Positions 1 through 7,048 are shown, counted from the stretch's first letter. The stretch: 12,603 bases of DNA from an uncultured Coriobacteriales bacterium (GCA_946892075.1 CAMPNZ010000042.1:1-12603); one strand, 5' to 3'. The notes: generated by a model not told the origin, from the letters alone. Program-made: numbers and translations.

Positions 1-10
1 TTTTTTTGTG

Positions 11-75
11 TGCGCGGCGTTTTGGCGCGGTGCTGTGGTGCGGTGCTGTGGCGCGGTGCTGTGGCGCGGCGTTTT
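11..75. repeat. Five tandem 13-bp units beside the histidine kinase stop codon
   Basis: Read on the plus strand, five contiguous 13-bp units occupy this stretch. The three inner units are GGCGCGGTGCTGT, GGTGCGGTGCTGT and GGCGCGGTGCTGT. The two outer units share another ending, TGCGCGGCGTTTT and GGCGCGGCGTTTT. The last unit ends one base before the stop codon of the histidine kinase, so the array lies just downstream of the coding region. 13 bp is not a multiple of three and no gene is seen here. The units contain no T-run after a hairpin, so this is not an obvious terminator. Its function is unknown. Confidence 0.9.
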
Positions 76-76
76 G

Positions 77-1711
77 TTACGCAGACGGAAAACTAATGCG
101 AACACAGGTGCCGCTTTGAAGCTGTGAGCCTTGTTCGCTTGCGGCTGATGAAGAAAACGCGTGCTCGTTGCTTGTCTGACCAGCACTCTCATGCACACCA
201 GCGCACGCGCCGTTTACTTCCCCATCGCGCACGTCAGCACTCGCGGCAAGCTCTGCGCCAGCACCAGAACCCGCACCCTCGCCCACACGTGCCGTCCACG
301 GAGCAATGCTAATTTTGCCGCCATGCGCCTTCACAATCGAGTACGCAATGGCAAGCCCCAGCCCCGATCCGCCCTCACTGCGCGCCTTGTCCGCACGATA
401 GAAACGCTCAAACGCACGCTTCGCATCTTCTTTTGAAATGCCGATGCCCGTATCTTTCACTTCGATAACCGCATCGTGGCCTTCGCGAAAACTGTTCAGC
501 TGAATGCAATCGCCTTCGTGCGTGTACTTAAGCGCGTTGTCAAGCACAATGGCAATCAGCTGGCGAATTTTCTTCTCATCAGCCATAATGCTACAATTCG
601 ATGCAGCGCTAAACTGAAACACTTTATCTTGCAGCTCAACCGTTTCGCGATACAAATGCGCCATAAACCGCAGCACACTGTCAAGCTCGATATCAGTTTT
701 ATTCAGCGTGTTCGCACCGGAATCAAACTTCGTCAAAAACAGCAAATCGGCTGATAAATGCGATAATCGGTCGACTTCTTCAATGGTTGCTGCAATATTT
801 TCGAAGTGATCGATAACCTTGTCGTTAGGCTTGTCAAGCAGCAATTCTTGCGTTGTTTTAATGATGGTAAGCGGCGTGCGCAGCTCGTGCGACGCATTTT
901 GAATGAACTCGGTTTGCTTGTTCCACGATTGCAGCACCGGCCTAAGCGCGCGACGTGCAAGAATGTAACTAAGTGCCGCCGCAATAATAAGCGCAACCAA
1001 AAATCCGCCGATAAGCGTATTGGTAACCGACTCAAGAATTGCCATTTCAGAATCGACATTCGCAAGCACTTGCACGTAGGACACGTCGCCGCTGTCACGC
1101 AAAAACGTAACCGTAACGCCACGAAGATGGTGCCCGTTGCAACCAAGCGAATAGGGGTTCGCGCCCGCATCAGAATTGAGTGGCAGCTGCGTTACATACT
1201 CGGGAAAAACGGTATAAAGGCTGATAGCGTTAAGCACGGCGCCCTTAGTATCGCGCACTACAAACAGCAAACGCGAGTTGTTTTGGATGGCGTGCTCGGT
1301 GGCGCGTATGATGCTAGTGAACAAAAGGTCCTGCTTAAGAACTTGTTGCATACCAGAATTGCGACGCGCGCGTCGTTTGCGCTTTTTTGTGCTGCTGCGA
1401 TTATTGTTGCGTAGCGTGTCATCGCCCTGTTCAGGGCCCACGTTGCTGGGCGCGCTGACGCCCTGTTCGTTGCTTGCATCGCGAAACATCACCATATCGT
1501 CGCCTTCAGCGGCCAACAGTTCAACGTCGTGCTGAATGTTCTCGCGCGCTTCCACAAGCTGCGCGTCGGTTTCGCGAAACAGCACCGTGTGCACTTGATG
1601 GTAGATAAACACGCCCAACACGCTTAACAACAGCGCAAATACCACGAAAAACACAGCTGTCGAGCGCAGAAGTTCCTTGTGAATAAGCGTATGTTCAGAG
1701 GAAACTTTCAC
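77..1711 (-). CDS. Membrane sensor histidine kinase of a two-component system
   Basis: A 544-residue sensor kinase that autophosphorylates on His and passes the phosphate to the regulator encoded just upstream. Membrane segments lie at about 17-40 and 232-251 and enclose an extracytoplasmic domain of about 190 residues. The phospho-acceptor H275 lies in the motif ASHELRTPL only some 23 residues after the second segment, so there is no room for a full HAMP domain, as in CiaH-like kinases. The ATPase domain shows the N box (DNALKY, N392), G1 (DTGIG, 420-424), F box (FERFYRAD) and G2 (GSGLGLA, 448-454). Two oddities: a polybasic run at 109-117 in the outer domain, and about 63 low-complexity residues (471-533) inserted before the last strand of the ATPase fold. 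The start is GTG, overlapping the regulator stop as GTGA. The signal sensed cannot be told from sequence. Confidence 0.95.
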   Translation of the reverse strand: MKVSSEHTLIHKELLRSTAVFFVVFALLLSVLGVFIYHQVHTVLFRETDAQLVEARENIQHDVELLAAEGDDMVMFRDASNEQGVSAPSNVGPEQGDDTLRNNNRSSTKKRKRRARRNSGMQQVLKQDLLFTSIIRATEHAIQNNSRLLFVVRDTKGAVLNAISLYTVFPEYVTQLPLNSDAGANPYSLGCNGHHLRGVTVTFLRDSGDVSYVQVLANVDSEMAILESVTNTLIGGFLVALIIAAALSYILARRALRPVLQSWNKQTEFIQNASHELRTPLTIIKTTQELLLDKPNDKVIDHFENIAATIEEVDRLSHLSADLLFLTKFDSGANTLNKTDIELDSVLRFMAHLYRETVELQDKVFQFSAASNCSIMADEKKIRQLIAIVLDNALKYTHEGDCIQLNSFREGHDAVIEVKDTGIGISKEDAKRAFERFYRADKARSEGGSGLGLAIAYSIVKAHGGKISIAPWTARVGEGAGSGAGAELAASADVRDGEVNGACAGVHESAGQTSNEHAFSSSAASEQGSQLQSGTCVRISFPSA

Positions 1712-2388
1712 CGATGATCGCGCTCGCCAAACAGATAACCCGCGCCGCGAATGGTGTGAAGATACTTGTCATAATCGTGCGCTTTTAGAATTTTGCGCAA
1801 GGCGCTTACGTACACTTCAACAACGTTGGTCGACGTATCCGACAAAAATCCCCACACTTTATCGAACACTTGGCTTTTCGAAACCAGCTGCCCCTGGCGC
1901 AACACCAGGTATTCAAGCACGTCAAATTGACGTCCTTTCAGCGGCAACACCTTCCCGTTAATGCGCACGGAGTGTTCGTCGTAGTTGATAACCAGGTCTT
2001 TATACGAAATTTGGCGGGCGTCGTACAGATTATTGCTGCGGCGCAAAATGGCTTCGATGCGCAACAGCAGCTCGTCTTTAGCGAAGGGCTTGGGCAGATA
2101 GTCGTCGGCGCCTAATCGCAGCCCGCGAATACGTTCCTCAACGCCGCGCAGCGCCGTAAGCATCAAAACGGGCGTTTGAACTTGGTTTTCGCGCAATTTC
2201 TTGATGACGGTGTAGCCGTCCATGCCCGGCATCATAACATCCAGAATAATCAAATCGTAGATGCCGTCTTTGGCGTAATAGAAGGCCTCGTTGCCGTCAA
2301 AGGCCTGCTGAACCGAGTATTTATATTCAAGACATTGCTTTATTGCCTGCGACAATTTTTTGCTGTCTTCCGCTATAAGAATTTTCAT
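1708..2388 (-). CDS. OmpR/PhoB-family response regulator
   Basis: A 226-residue DNA-binding response regulator, partner of the kinase whose start codon overlaps its stop by 4 bp. The receiver domain (1 to about 120) has the acidic pair E7/D8, phospho-acceptor D50 (motif ILDVMMPGMDG), T78 and the conserved K100 (LPKPF). The C-terminal winged-helix domain (about 130-226) has the usual LKGRQFDVLEYL and TIRGAGYLF motifs. The start is supported by a strong AGGGAGG ribosome site at 2394-2400, five bases ahead of the ATG. It is the first gene of its pair, and 178 bp separate it from thiE, so it is probably transcribed separately from the vitamin genes. Its regulon is unknown. No binding site can be assigned. 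Confidence 0.96.
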   Translation of the reverse strand: MKILIAEDSKKLSQAIKQCLEYKYSVQQAFDGNEAFYYAKDGIYDLIILDVMMPGMDGYTVIKKLRENQVQTPVLMLTALRGVEERIRGLRLGADDYLPKPFAKDELLLRIEAILRRSNNLYDARQISYKDLVINYDEHSVRINGKVLPLKGRQFDVLEYLVLRQGQLVSKSQVFDKVWGFLSDTSTNVVEVYVSALRKILKAHDYDKYLHTIRGAGYLFGERDHR

Positions 2389-2459
2389 ACATGCCTCCCT
2401 AGCGCTTCTTGCATGTACTATAAGCTACTAAGCTGAAGAATATATTAACACGCGAGCGC

Positions 2460-2477
2460 CCGCAGACGCGGCTGCGG
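2460..2477. repeat. Short GC-rich inverted repeat between thiE and the response regulator
   Basis: CCGCAG (2460-2465) and CTGCGG (2472-2477) form a perfect 6-bp stem with a 6-base loop, in the 178-bp gap between the end of thiE and the regulator start. No T-run follows it on the minus strand, so it is not a convincing intrinsic terminator. It could still be a weak 3' end for the thiE transcript or an operator. No good -35/-10 pair for the regulator was found; TATATT and TATAGT occur on the minus strand in the gap but without matching -35 elements. Confidence 0.3.
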
Positions 2478-2566
2478 AAACAAAATGGTATCAAATGCAT
2501 CAGCATAAACACGTTAAGCACGGGAACAAAAAATCAACACCAAAACAGAAAATGTAACAGAAGATG

Positions 2567-3310
2567 CTAAGCAAGCGCATTCCACGTGCTGCATAAGGCG
2601 CGCGCAGCAAGACGCGGATTTTCCGCAGAACACACCGCCGAAATTACAAAAAAGCCGCTGGCGCCAGCGCGTTTCAAACACGCTAAATCGGCCTGCTGAA
2701 CGCCGCCTCCTACAATAAGCGGCACGCTGCTAACCTGCGCCAAGCGTTGAATGTCGTCAGCGGAAATGTAAATTGTTTCGCCTGTTGATGTGGTGTCGCA
2801 ATCGGGCTTTGACGGTGTTACATGATACGGCGCAACGCCAAAATAGCTGATAGAACGCGTTTTTGCATGCGCGATATAGTGCACAATGTCAGCTGCAGGG
2901 GCACTTAATCCCACAACGGCATGTTCGCCCAAATAATGGCGGCACACCTCGGGCGGAATATCGCTTTGCCCCACGTGAATGCCGTCAACGGTTACGCCCG
3001 CATCACGCGCTGCAAGAACGCAATCAAGCCTGTCGTTGATAAGCAGGCACACCTTGTTGCGCAAAGCGCGCTGCTGAAGGGCGCTATCCACGCGCTGCAC
3101 CAGCGCAATCAAATTGCGCGCGCTAAGCACTTTCGAGCGAATTTGCACGCAGCTAAAGCCCTCTTCAACACTGGCGCACACGACATCTTCAACCGAAAGA
3201 GAACCCGCCCCCGCAGGCAGGTTCTCGGGTCCAATAACCAAGTAGCGCGAGAAATCAAACGGCTGTTTCAAACGGGGTGCTAGGTTCTGTGAAGGCTGAG
3301 GGCGCTGCAT
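2567..3310 (-). CDS. thiE: Thiamine phosphate synthase
   Basis: Joins hydroxymethylpyrimidine diphosphate to hydroxyethylthiazole phosphate to give thiamine phosphate; cytoplasmic TIM-barrel enzyme. The 247 residues carry the family motifs in order: VQIRSK (55-60, R58/K60), LLINDR (89-94), DGIHVGQSDI (109-118), GLSA (134-137), YFGVAPYHVTPSKPD (156-170), PLIVGGGV (197-204) and FVISAV (221-226). It is somewhat longer than the usual 210 or so residues because of about 20 extra N-terminal residues of low conservation. The ATG is supported by an AGGTG ribosome site at 3316-3320. Only 11 bp separate it from thiM, which makes the thiazole phosphate it uses, so the two are almost certainly co-transcribed. 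ThiD, which would supply the pyrimidine substrate, is not in the window. Confidence 0.95.
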   Translation of the reverse strand: MQRPQPSQNLAPRLKQPFDFSRYLVIGPENLPAGAGSLSVEDVVCASVEEGFSCVQIRSKVLSARNLIALVQRVDSALQQRALRNKVCLLINDRLDCVLAARDAGVTVDGIHVGQSDIPPEVCRHYLGEHAVVGLSAPAADIVHYIAHAKTRSISYFGVAPYHVTPSKPDCDTTSTGETIYISADDIQRLAQVSSVPLIVGGGVQQADLACLKRAGASGFFVISAVCSAENPRLAARALCSTWNALA

Positions 3311-3321
3311 AGAAACACCTG

Positions 3322-4188
3322 TTACACAAGGCGCACAAATACCGATTCAAACGAAGCGGCTGGGTCGTTGCGCGTAATTTTGTACAGCGCATCAACGAAA
3401 AGCGTTTGGAACGACGCGGGGCCGTGCGCTTCGTCGTGCACTTCCATACCTGCAGCTTTGTAAAGCGCGCTTGTGCACAGCGCTGCCACAAACGGATCGG
3501 CCACCGCTGCATACGCTGCGGCAATTCCGCCCTGTGAGCAGCCCATACCTGTAACCAGCGGCATAAAGGGCGAGCCACCCAGCAGAAAAGCGGTGTGCGT
3601 GCCATCGGTTACAATGTCGTGTTCCCCGGAAACAATAACGGCACCATGCGTGAAGTTTGCAAGCGCTTGCGCACTGGGGAGCGCGTCGTCAACCGTGTCA
3701 ACCGAATCGACGCCGCGCGGCGCTGACGCACCCGACGCTCCAGCCGCATGTGACGCATGCTTTTTCACGTCAAGTTCCCACAGGCGCGCAAGACCGATAA
3801 TCTCCGACGCATTCCCGCGCACAATCGCAGGCGGCACCGTTTGAGCAACGCGCAACACGTGATCGCGAATTGCGCCCATTCCCAAACCAACCGGGTCGAT
3901 GACATAGGGTTTTTCAAGGTCGTGGCACGAAATCATTGCCTGCACCATGCTATCGGCGTGAACGGGCAGCAAAGTTCCCATGTTCAAGTAGCACGACGAT
4001 GCAATTTGCATAAGCGCGTTAATTTCGTCGTCCATATATACCATGGCTGCAGACGCACCCACTGCTAGCTGGGTATTTGCCACTAAATTCACCGTAACGG
4101 CGTTGGTAATCGATGCCACAACACTGTTGTTCGTAATAAGCTTGTTACATGCTTCTGCGCATGAATTCAGCAGTTCGCGTTCGTTCAT
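3322..4188 (-). CDS. thiM: Hydroxyethylthiazole kinase
   Basis: Phosphorylates 4-methyl-5-(2-hydroxyethyl)thiazole, the salvage route to the thiazole half of thiamine. 288 residues, ribokinase-like fold. Motifs seen: SITNAVTVNLVANTQLAVGAS (26-46), IDPVGLGMG (97-105), RGNASEI (124-130), GVDS (159-162), SGEHDIVTDG (187-196) and TGMGC (213-217), whose C217 matches the active-site Cys. A run of His, Ala, Ser and Gly (about 145-158) looks like an expanded loop. The frame is open for 27 codons further upstream, but those lie inside the transporter gene. The chosen ATG overlaps the transporter stop as ATGA and has an AGAGGA ribosome site six bases ahead (4195-4200). This implies translational coupling between transporter and kinase. 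Confidence 0.95.
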   Translation of the reverse strand: MNERELLNSCAEACNKLITNNSVVASITNAVTVNLVANTQLAVGASAAMVYMDDEINALMQIASSCYLNMGTLLPVHADSMVQAMISCHDLEKPYVIDPVGLGMGAIRDHVLRVAQTVPPAIVRGNASEIIGLARLWELDVKKHASHAAGASGASAPRGVDSVDTVDDALPSAQALANFTHGAVIVSGEHDIVTDGTHTAFLLGGSPFMPLVTGMGCSQGGIAAAYAAVADPFVAALCTSALYKAAGMEVHDEAHGPASFQTLFVDALYKITRNDPAASFESVFVRLV

Positions 4189-5153
4189 TTTGCGTCCTCT
4201 CGTAATTGATGCTGAAGCGAGCCACGGCGGCGAAGACCTGCGAAAATCGAGCCAGTTACGTTGTGACAAACGCTAAACAACGCTGCCGGCAGCGGCGCTA
4301 AGGGGTTGGCTGCAAAATGCAACGCTGCCATGCCTGCCGCGAGCCCCGAATTTTGCATGCCCACTTCAATTGATACAGCAGTAGTTTTATCATAATCAAG
4401 ATGCACAAGGCGCGACACCAGCCAACCTACAAACATACCTGACAAATTATGCAAAAGTACAACGCCTATCAGGAACAATCCTGCGTGCATCAGGTGCTCG
4501 GCGTTCTTCCCCACAATAGCGCCTGCAATAAGCGCAATCACAAACACCGAAAGCAAAGGCATAACAGCACTGGCTGCTTTCGAGATGTTCTTGCAATATT
4601 TGTTCAGCAAAACGCCCAAAATGATGGGAGCAATAACCATCTGAACTACCGAAAGCATCATCGCGGGCACTGACATATTCACATAGTTACCTGCGAAAAC
4701 GTAAATCAGAACGGGTGTAAGCAAGGGTGAAACAATCGTGGAAGCAAGTGTCATGCTAACCGACAGCGCAAGGTTGCCGCGTCCGATGAACGTCATGACG
4801 TTCGACGCGGTTCCGCCGGGCGCGCACCCAACAAGAATAACGCCAATGGCCAGCTCGGGCGGCAGATTGAACACATGACAAATGGCAAGCGCAACCAGCG
4901 GCATAATGGAATATTGCAACAGCATACCTAAAAACACGTCGCGCGGATGCTGGAGCACTTTCTTGAAGTCGTCTGGAGAAATGGTAAGCCCCATGCCAAA
5001 CATGATAAACGCAAGCATATACGGCACATAAGGAACAGCCCACGTAAGACTTTTCGGTGCGAAAAATCCCAGCACAGAGAAAATAATAATCACAATGCCG
5101 GAAACTTTCGGTAGGGTTTGCAAGATTGAAACAAGCATGCTTTTTACACGCAT
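4185..5153 (-). CDS. BASS-family sodium:organic acid/vitamin-precursor symporter
   Basis: An inner-membrane secondary transporter of the bile acid:sodium symporter family (YocS/PanS-like), 322 residues and mostly hydrophobic, with about nine or ten membrane segments. Family signatures are GCAPGGTASN (109-118), preceding GRGNLALSV, and EVGMQNSGLA (263-272); both lie in the crossover region that binds sodium. The frame is open for 14 more codons, but an AAGGAGG ribosome site at 5161-5167 lies seven bases before the ATG at 5153, which fixes the start. The 3' end overlaps thiM (ATGA), and panC ends 140 bp upstream. Known family members carry pantoate/ketopantoate (PanS) or bile acids. Here the substrate is either pantoate for PanC or, judging by the coupling to thiM, a thiazole alcohol. 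The sequence alone does not decide. Confidence 0.9.
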   Translation of the reverse strand: MRVKSMLVSILQTLPKVSGIVIIIFSVLGFFAPKSLTWAVPYVPYMLAFIMFGMGLTISPDDFKKVLQHPRDVFLGMLLQYSIMPLVALAICHVFNLPPELAIGVILVGCAPGGTASNVMTFIGRGNLALSVSMTLASTIVSPLLTPVLIYVFAGNYVNMSVPAMMLSVVQMVIAPIILGVLLNKYCKNISKAASAVMPLLSVFVIALIAGAIVGKNAEHLMHAGLFLIGVVLLHNLSGMFVGWLVSRLVHLDYDKTTAVSIEVGMQNSGLAAGMAALHFAANPLAPLPAALFSVCHNVTGSIFAGLRRRGSLQHQLREDAK

Positions 5154-5160
5154 AACATCG

Positions 5161-5167
5161 CCTCCTT
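5161..5167 (-). promoter_or_regulatory. Ribosome binding site that fixes the BASS transporter start
   Basis: AAGGAGG on the minus strand, seven bases before the ATG at 5153-5151. It lies inside the longer open frame and rules out the ATG at 5195 as the main start. The 140-bp leader between panC and this site was searched for a TPP riboswitch (CUGAGA and related conserved elements); none was seen. Confidence 0.8.
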
Positions 5168-5293
5168 GTGGCATTGTTTGGATAAAGTTGTGCAACTATA
5201 CCACTCATAAAGCCTCAAGAAGTTGCGAAACAGCAAGAAATTGTTTAATCGTTAAAACTTTTTCACAGACACACCACGCTTCGTGCGACGTGT

Positions 5294-6145
5294 TTACGCT
5301 TCGGCGTTTTCTGACCACCAAAAGTTGTCAATCAGGCGCACGTTTTGAATGCGCGCTGCCATGCAACATACCACATTACCAGCCACAACGGGAATTTCTT
5401 GCATCGTTTCAGCGTCCACCAAACAAATGTATTCAAGCGAACATAAGGGCTCTTCGGCGCACACAGCTTTCATAGCTGCATACAAATCATCCGCCGGCAT
5501 ACCAGCTGCAATCAGGCTTTTCCCCTTGCAAATGGCGCGATACAGCACACACGCCGCGCGTCTTCCTTCAGGCGACAAATACGTGTTGCGGCTTGATTTT
5601 GCCAGCCCGTCAGGTTCGCGCACAATGGGCATGCCCTCCACGCGCACGTCGAAATTCAAATCGCGCACCATGCGCTTAATAATGGCAAGCTGTTGGGCGT
5701 CCTTTTCGCCAAAAAACGCCACATCAGGAGCAATAATGTGAAACAACTTGCACACGACGGTGCACACGCCACGAAAATGTATCGGACGCGCAGCGCCTTC
5801 CATGCTTGACGTAAGCTGCTCAACAAAACAATACGCGCGCTGGTTCACAAACATCTCATCGGCGTTCGGATGAAAAATAGCATCCACGCCTAAGCGCTCG
5901 CACAGGGCGCTATCAGCCTGAATATCGCGCGGATACGCGTCAAAATCTTCGCCGGGCGCAAACTGCGTTGGGTTCACGAACACCGACACCACCACTTTGT
6001 CGCAGGTCTTGCGCGCTGCCGTAATTAAACTTGCATGTCCGTCGTGCAGAAAACCCATCGTGGGAACCAGCGCGATGCTAAAGCCTTGCGCCTTCCACAC
6101 GCGAACACACTGTTTTGCCTGATAGATTGAGGTAAGAAGCTCCAT
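5294..6145 (-). CDS. panC: Pantothenate synthetase (pantoate-beta-alanine ligase)
   Basis: ATP-dependent ligation of pantoate to beta-alanine through a pantoyl-adenylate, giving pantothenate for coenzyme A. 283 residues, the normal family length. Motifs: PTMGFLHDGH (28-37, the HIGH-type nucleotide site), VNPTQF (57-62), FRGVCTVVCKLF (124-135), FFGEKDAQQL (144-153), REPDGLAKSSRN (176-187) and RLIDN (270-274). The frame is open five codons further up to an ATG at 6160, but the internal ATG at 6145 has an AAAGGG ribosome site six bases before it (6152-6157), and its distance to PTMG fits the family, so it is preferred. It lies downstream of panD, which makes its beta-alanine, and upstream of the BASS transporter. 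panB and panE are not visible, so pantoate may be imported or made by genes elsewhere. Confidence 0.95.
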   Translation of the reverse strand: MELLTSIYQAKQCVRVWKAQGFSIALVPTMGFLHDGHASLITAARKTCDKVVVSVFVNPTQFAPGEDFDAYPRDIQADSALCERLGVDAIFHPNADEMFVNQRAYCFVEQLTSSMEGAARPIHFRGVCTVVCKLFHIIAPDVAFFGEKDAQQLAIIKRMVRDLNFDVRVEGMPIVREPDGLAKSSRNTYLSPEGRRAACVLYRAICKGKSLIAAGMPADDLYAAMKAVCAEEPLCSLEYICLVDAETMQEIPVVAGNVVCCMAARIQNVRLIDNFWWSENAEA

Positions 6146-6151
6146 AACAAA

Positions 6152-6157
6152 CCCTTT
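6152..6157 (-). promoter_or_regulatory. Ribosome binding site choosing between two panC starts
   Basis: AAAGGG on the minus strand, six bases before the ATG at 6145. It overlaps the beginning of the alternative, five-codon-longer panC frame (ATG 6160), which has no comparable site. Confidence 0.65.
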
Positions 6158-6307
6158 CATGTACCAAAAGTAAGCGGTTCAAAGGCGAATACGGCAGTGC
6201 GCGCACCACGCGAACATATCATCGGGAACGTGGCCGCACACAACCCGCGAACGCGCGCGCAGCGCACAAGTTCAACACGGGCAGCAAGCACACCAAAACA
6301 TAACCAG

Positions 6308-6359
6308 CCGACGCAACTCGCTGACGCAACCCGCCGATACAACCCGCCGGCGCCGCAAG
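6308..6359. repeat. Four imperfect 13-bp tandem units between panD and panC
   Basis: Plus-strand units are CCGACGCAACTCG (6308-6320), CTGACGCAACCCG (6321-6333), CCGATACAACCCG (6334-6346) and a degenerate CCGGCGCCGCAAG (6347-6359). A related stray copy, CCGCACACAACCCG, is at 6234-6247. The array sits just after the panD stop in the 225-bp gap to panC, an unusually long spacer for an operon. The rest of the gap is GC-rich with alternating CG runs. No promoter or T-tailed hairpin is evident in it. Confidence 0.75.
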
Positions 6360-6370
6360 CAAACACGTGG

Positions 6371-6754
6371 TTATGCCAGTTCACCGTGCTGTTCGTAATG
6401 CGTCACGCGACACGCTTTGTTGTTGGCATCAACCAACACCACACGCGGCTTGAACGTCGCACATTCCTGGGCGTCTACCTGCGCATACGCCATAATAATA
6501 AGCACGTCGTCAACGCAAGCAAGCCGCGCAGCAGCCCCGTTCACACACACGACGCCACTTCCCTCTTCACCTGCGATAACGTACGTTGCAAAACGAGCGC
6601 CCGTAGACACATTCGCTATTTCCACGCGCTCGTATTCGTGAATTCCCGCCGCACGCATGAGTGCAGTATCAAGGGTAATTGAACCAACGTATCCAAGTTC
6701 CGCCTGCGTAACGCGCACACGGTGGATTTTTCCTGAAAGCATAGTATGAAACAC
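6371..6754 (-). CDS. panD: Aspartate 1-decarboxylase (pyruvoyl enzyme)
   Basis: Decarboxylates aspartate to beta-alanine, the second substrate of PanC; cytoplasmic homotetramer. 127 residues, the normal length. The proenzyme self-cleaves between Gly24 and Ser25 (motif YVGS, 22-25), and Ser25 becomes the pyruvoyl cofactor. Other family motifs: GKIHRVRVTQAEL (8-20), RFATYVI (54-60), GEEGSG (62-67) and VNGAAARL (71-78). The start is GTG at 6754, with an AAAAGGG site five bases ahead (6760-6766). The N-terminus then aligns with E. coli PanD (M-x-x-T-M-L-x-G-K); starting at the next ATG would cut four residues. First gene of the minus-strand vitamin cluster, transcribed divergently from the hydrolase gene. 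Confidence 0.96.
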   Translation of the reverse strand: MFHTMLSGKIHRVRVTQAELGYVGSITLDTALMRAAGIHEYERVEIANVSTGARFATYVIAGEEGSGVVCVNGAAARLACVDDVLIIMAYAQVDAQECATFKPRVVLVDANNKACRVTHYEQHGELA

Positions 6755-6774
6755 GTTTACCCTTTTCCTCTCGT

Positions 6775-6780
6775 TTTATA
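6775..6780 (-). promoter_or_regulatory. panD: Possible -10 element for panD
   Basis: TATAAA on the minus strand, about 20 bases before the GTG start and just ahead of the ribosome site. No good -35 hexamer is seen at 16-18 bases, so this is a weak call resting on position and the -10 match. Confidence 0.3.
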
Positions 6781-6874
6781 CAAAACCATACGCTCACACA
6801 CATTGCTGTTCGTGTTCTTACGCTGCACAACACAAAACACTCGCTTGTATTCAAAGCGGCTCCATAACCATTTG

Positions 6875-6930
6875 CATGGTAGCAGCTTACATGGTAGCAG
6901 CTTGCATGGTAGCAGCTTGCATTGTAGCGG
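6875..6930. repeat. 15-bp tandem repeat, about 3.7 copies, in the divergent panD/hydrolase spacer
   Basis: CATGGTAGCAGCTTA (6875-6889), CATGGTAGCAGCTTG (6890-6904), CATGGTAGCAGCTTG (6905-6919), then a partial diverged CATTGTAGCGG (6920-6930). The full copies differ at one base only, which suggests recent slippage. Each unit contains the palindrome AGCT. The array lies in the 327-bp gap between the divergent panD and hydrolase genes, which otherwise shows only weak promoter elements at each end and no gene. Confidence 0.9.
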
Positions 6931-7017
6931 ATAGACGCTCACTTGTATGGTGGCGTTTCGTATGCTCAACACACAACCTACACGCCAATGTGAAAAGATA
7001 ACCATAAAAGCAAAATT

Positions 7018-7048
7018 TTGTACCAAACATTCCACATATCGATACAAT
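7018..7048 (+). promoter_or_regulatory. Possible promoter for the membrane hydrolase gene
   Basis: TTGTAC (7018-7023) is followed after 17 bases by GATACA, or after 19 bases by TACAAT (7043-7048). It lies about 35-60 bases before the ATG in an AT-rich patch. The gene's ribosome site, AAGGA, is at 7071-7075. Confidence 0.35.

Noticed and set aside
806..1414. 202-codon plus-strand open frame opposite the histidine kinase
   Set aside because: Lies wholly antisense to a well-supported kinase gene, has no family features, and its composition is that of a reverse-complement shadow.
5154..5293. TPP riboswitch before the transporter-thiM-thiE unit
   Set aside because: The 140-bp leader lacks the conserved CUGAGA and related elements of the THI box.
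6157..6384. 75-codon minus-strand frame bridging panD and panC
   Set aside because: It overlaps panD and ends at the alternative panC start, but contains a 13-bp repeat array, which shifts frame every unit, and encodes a Cys/Arg-rich peptide without features. Kept only as a side note in the findings.
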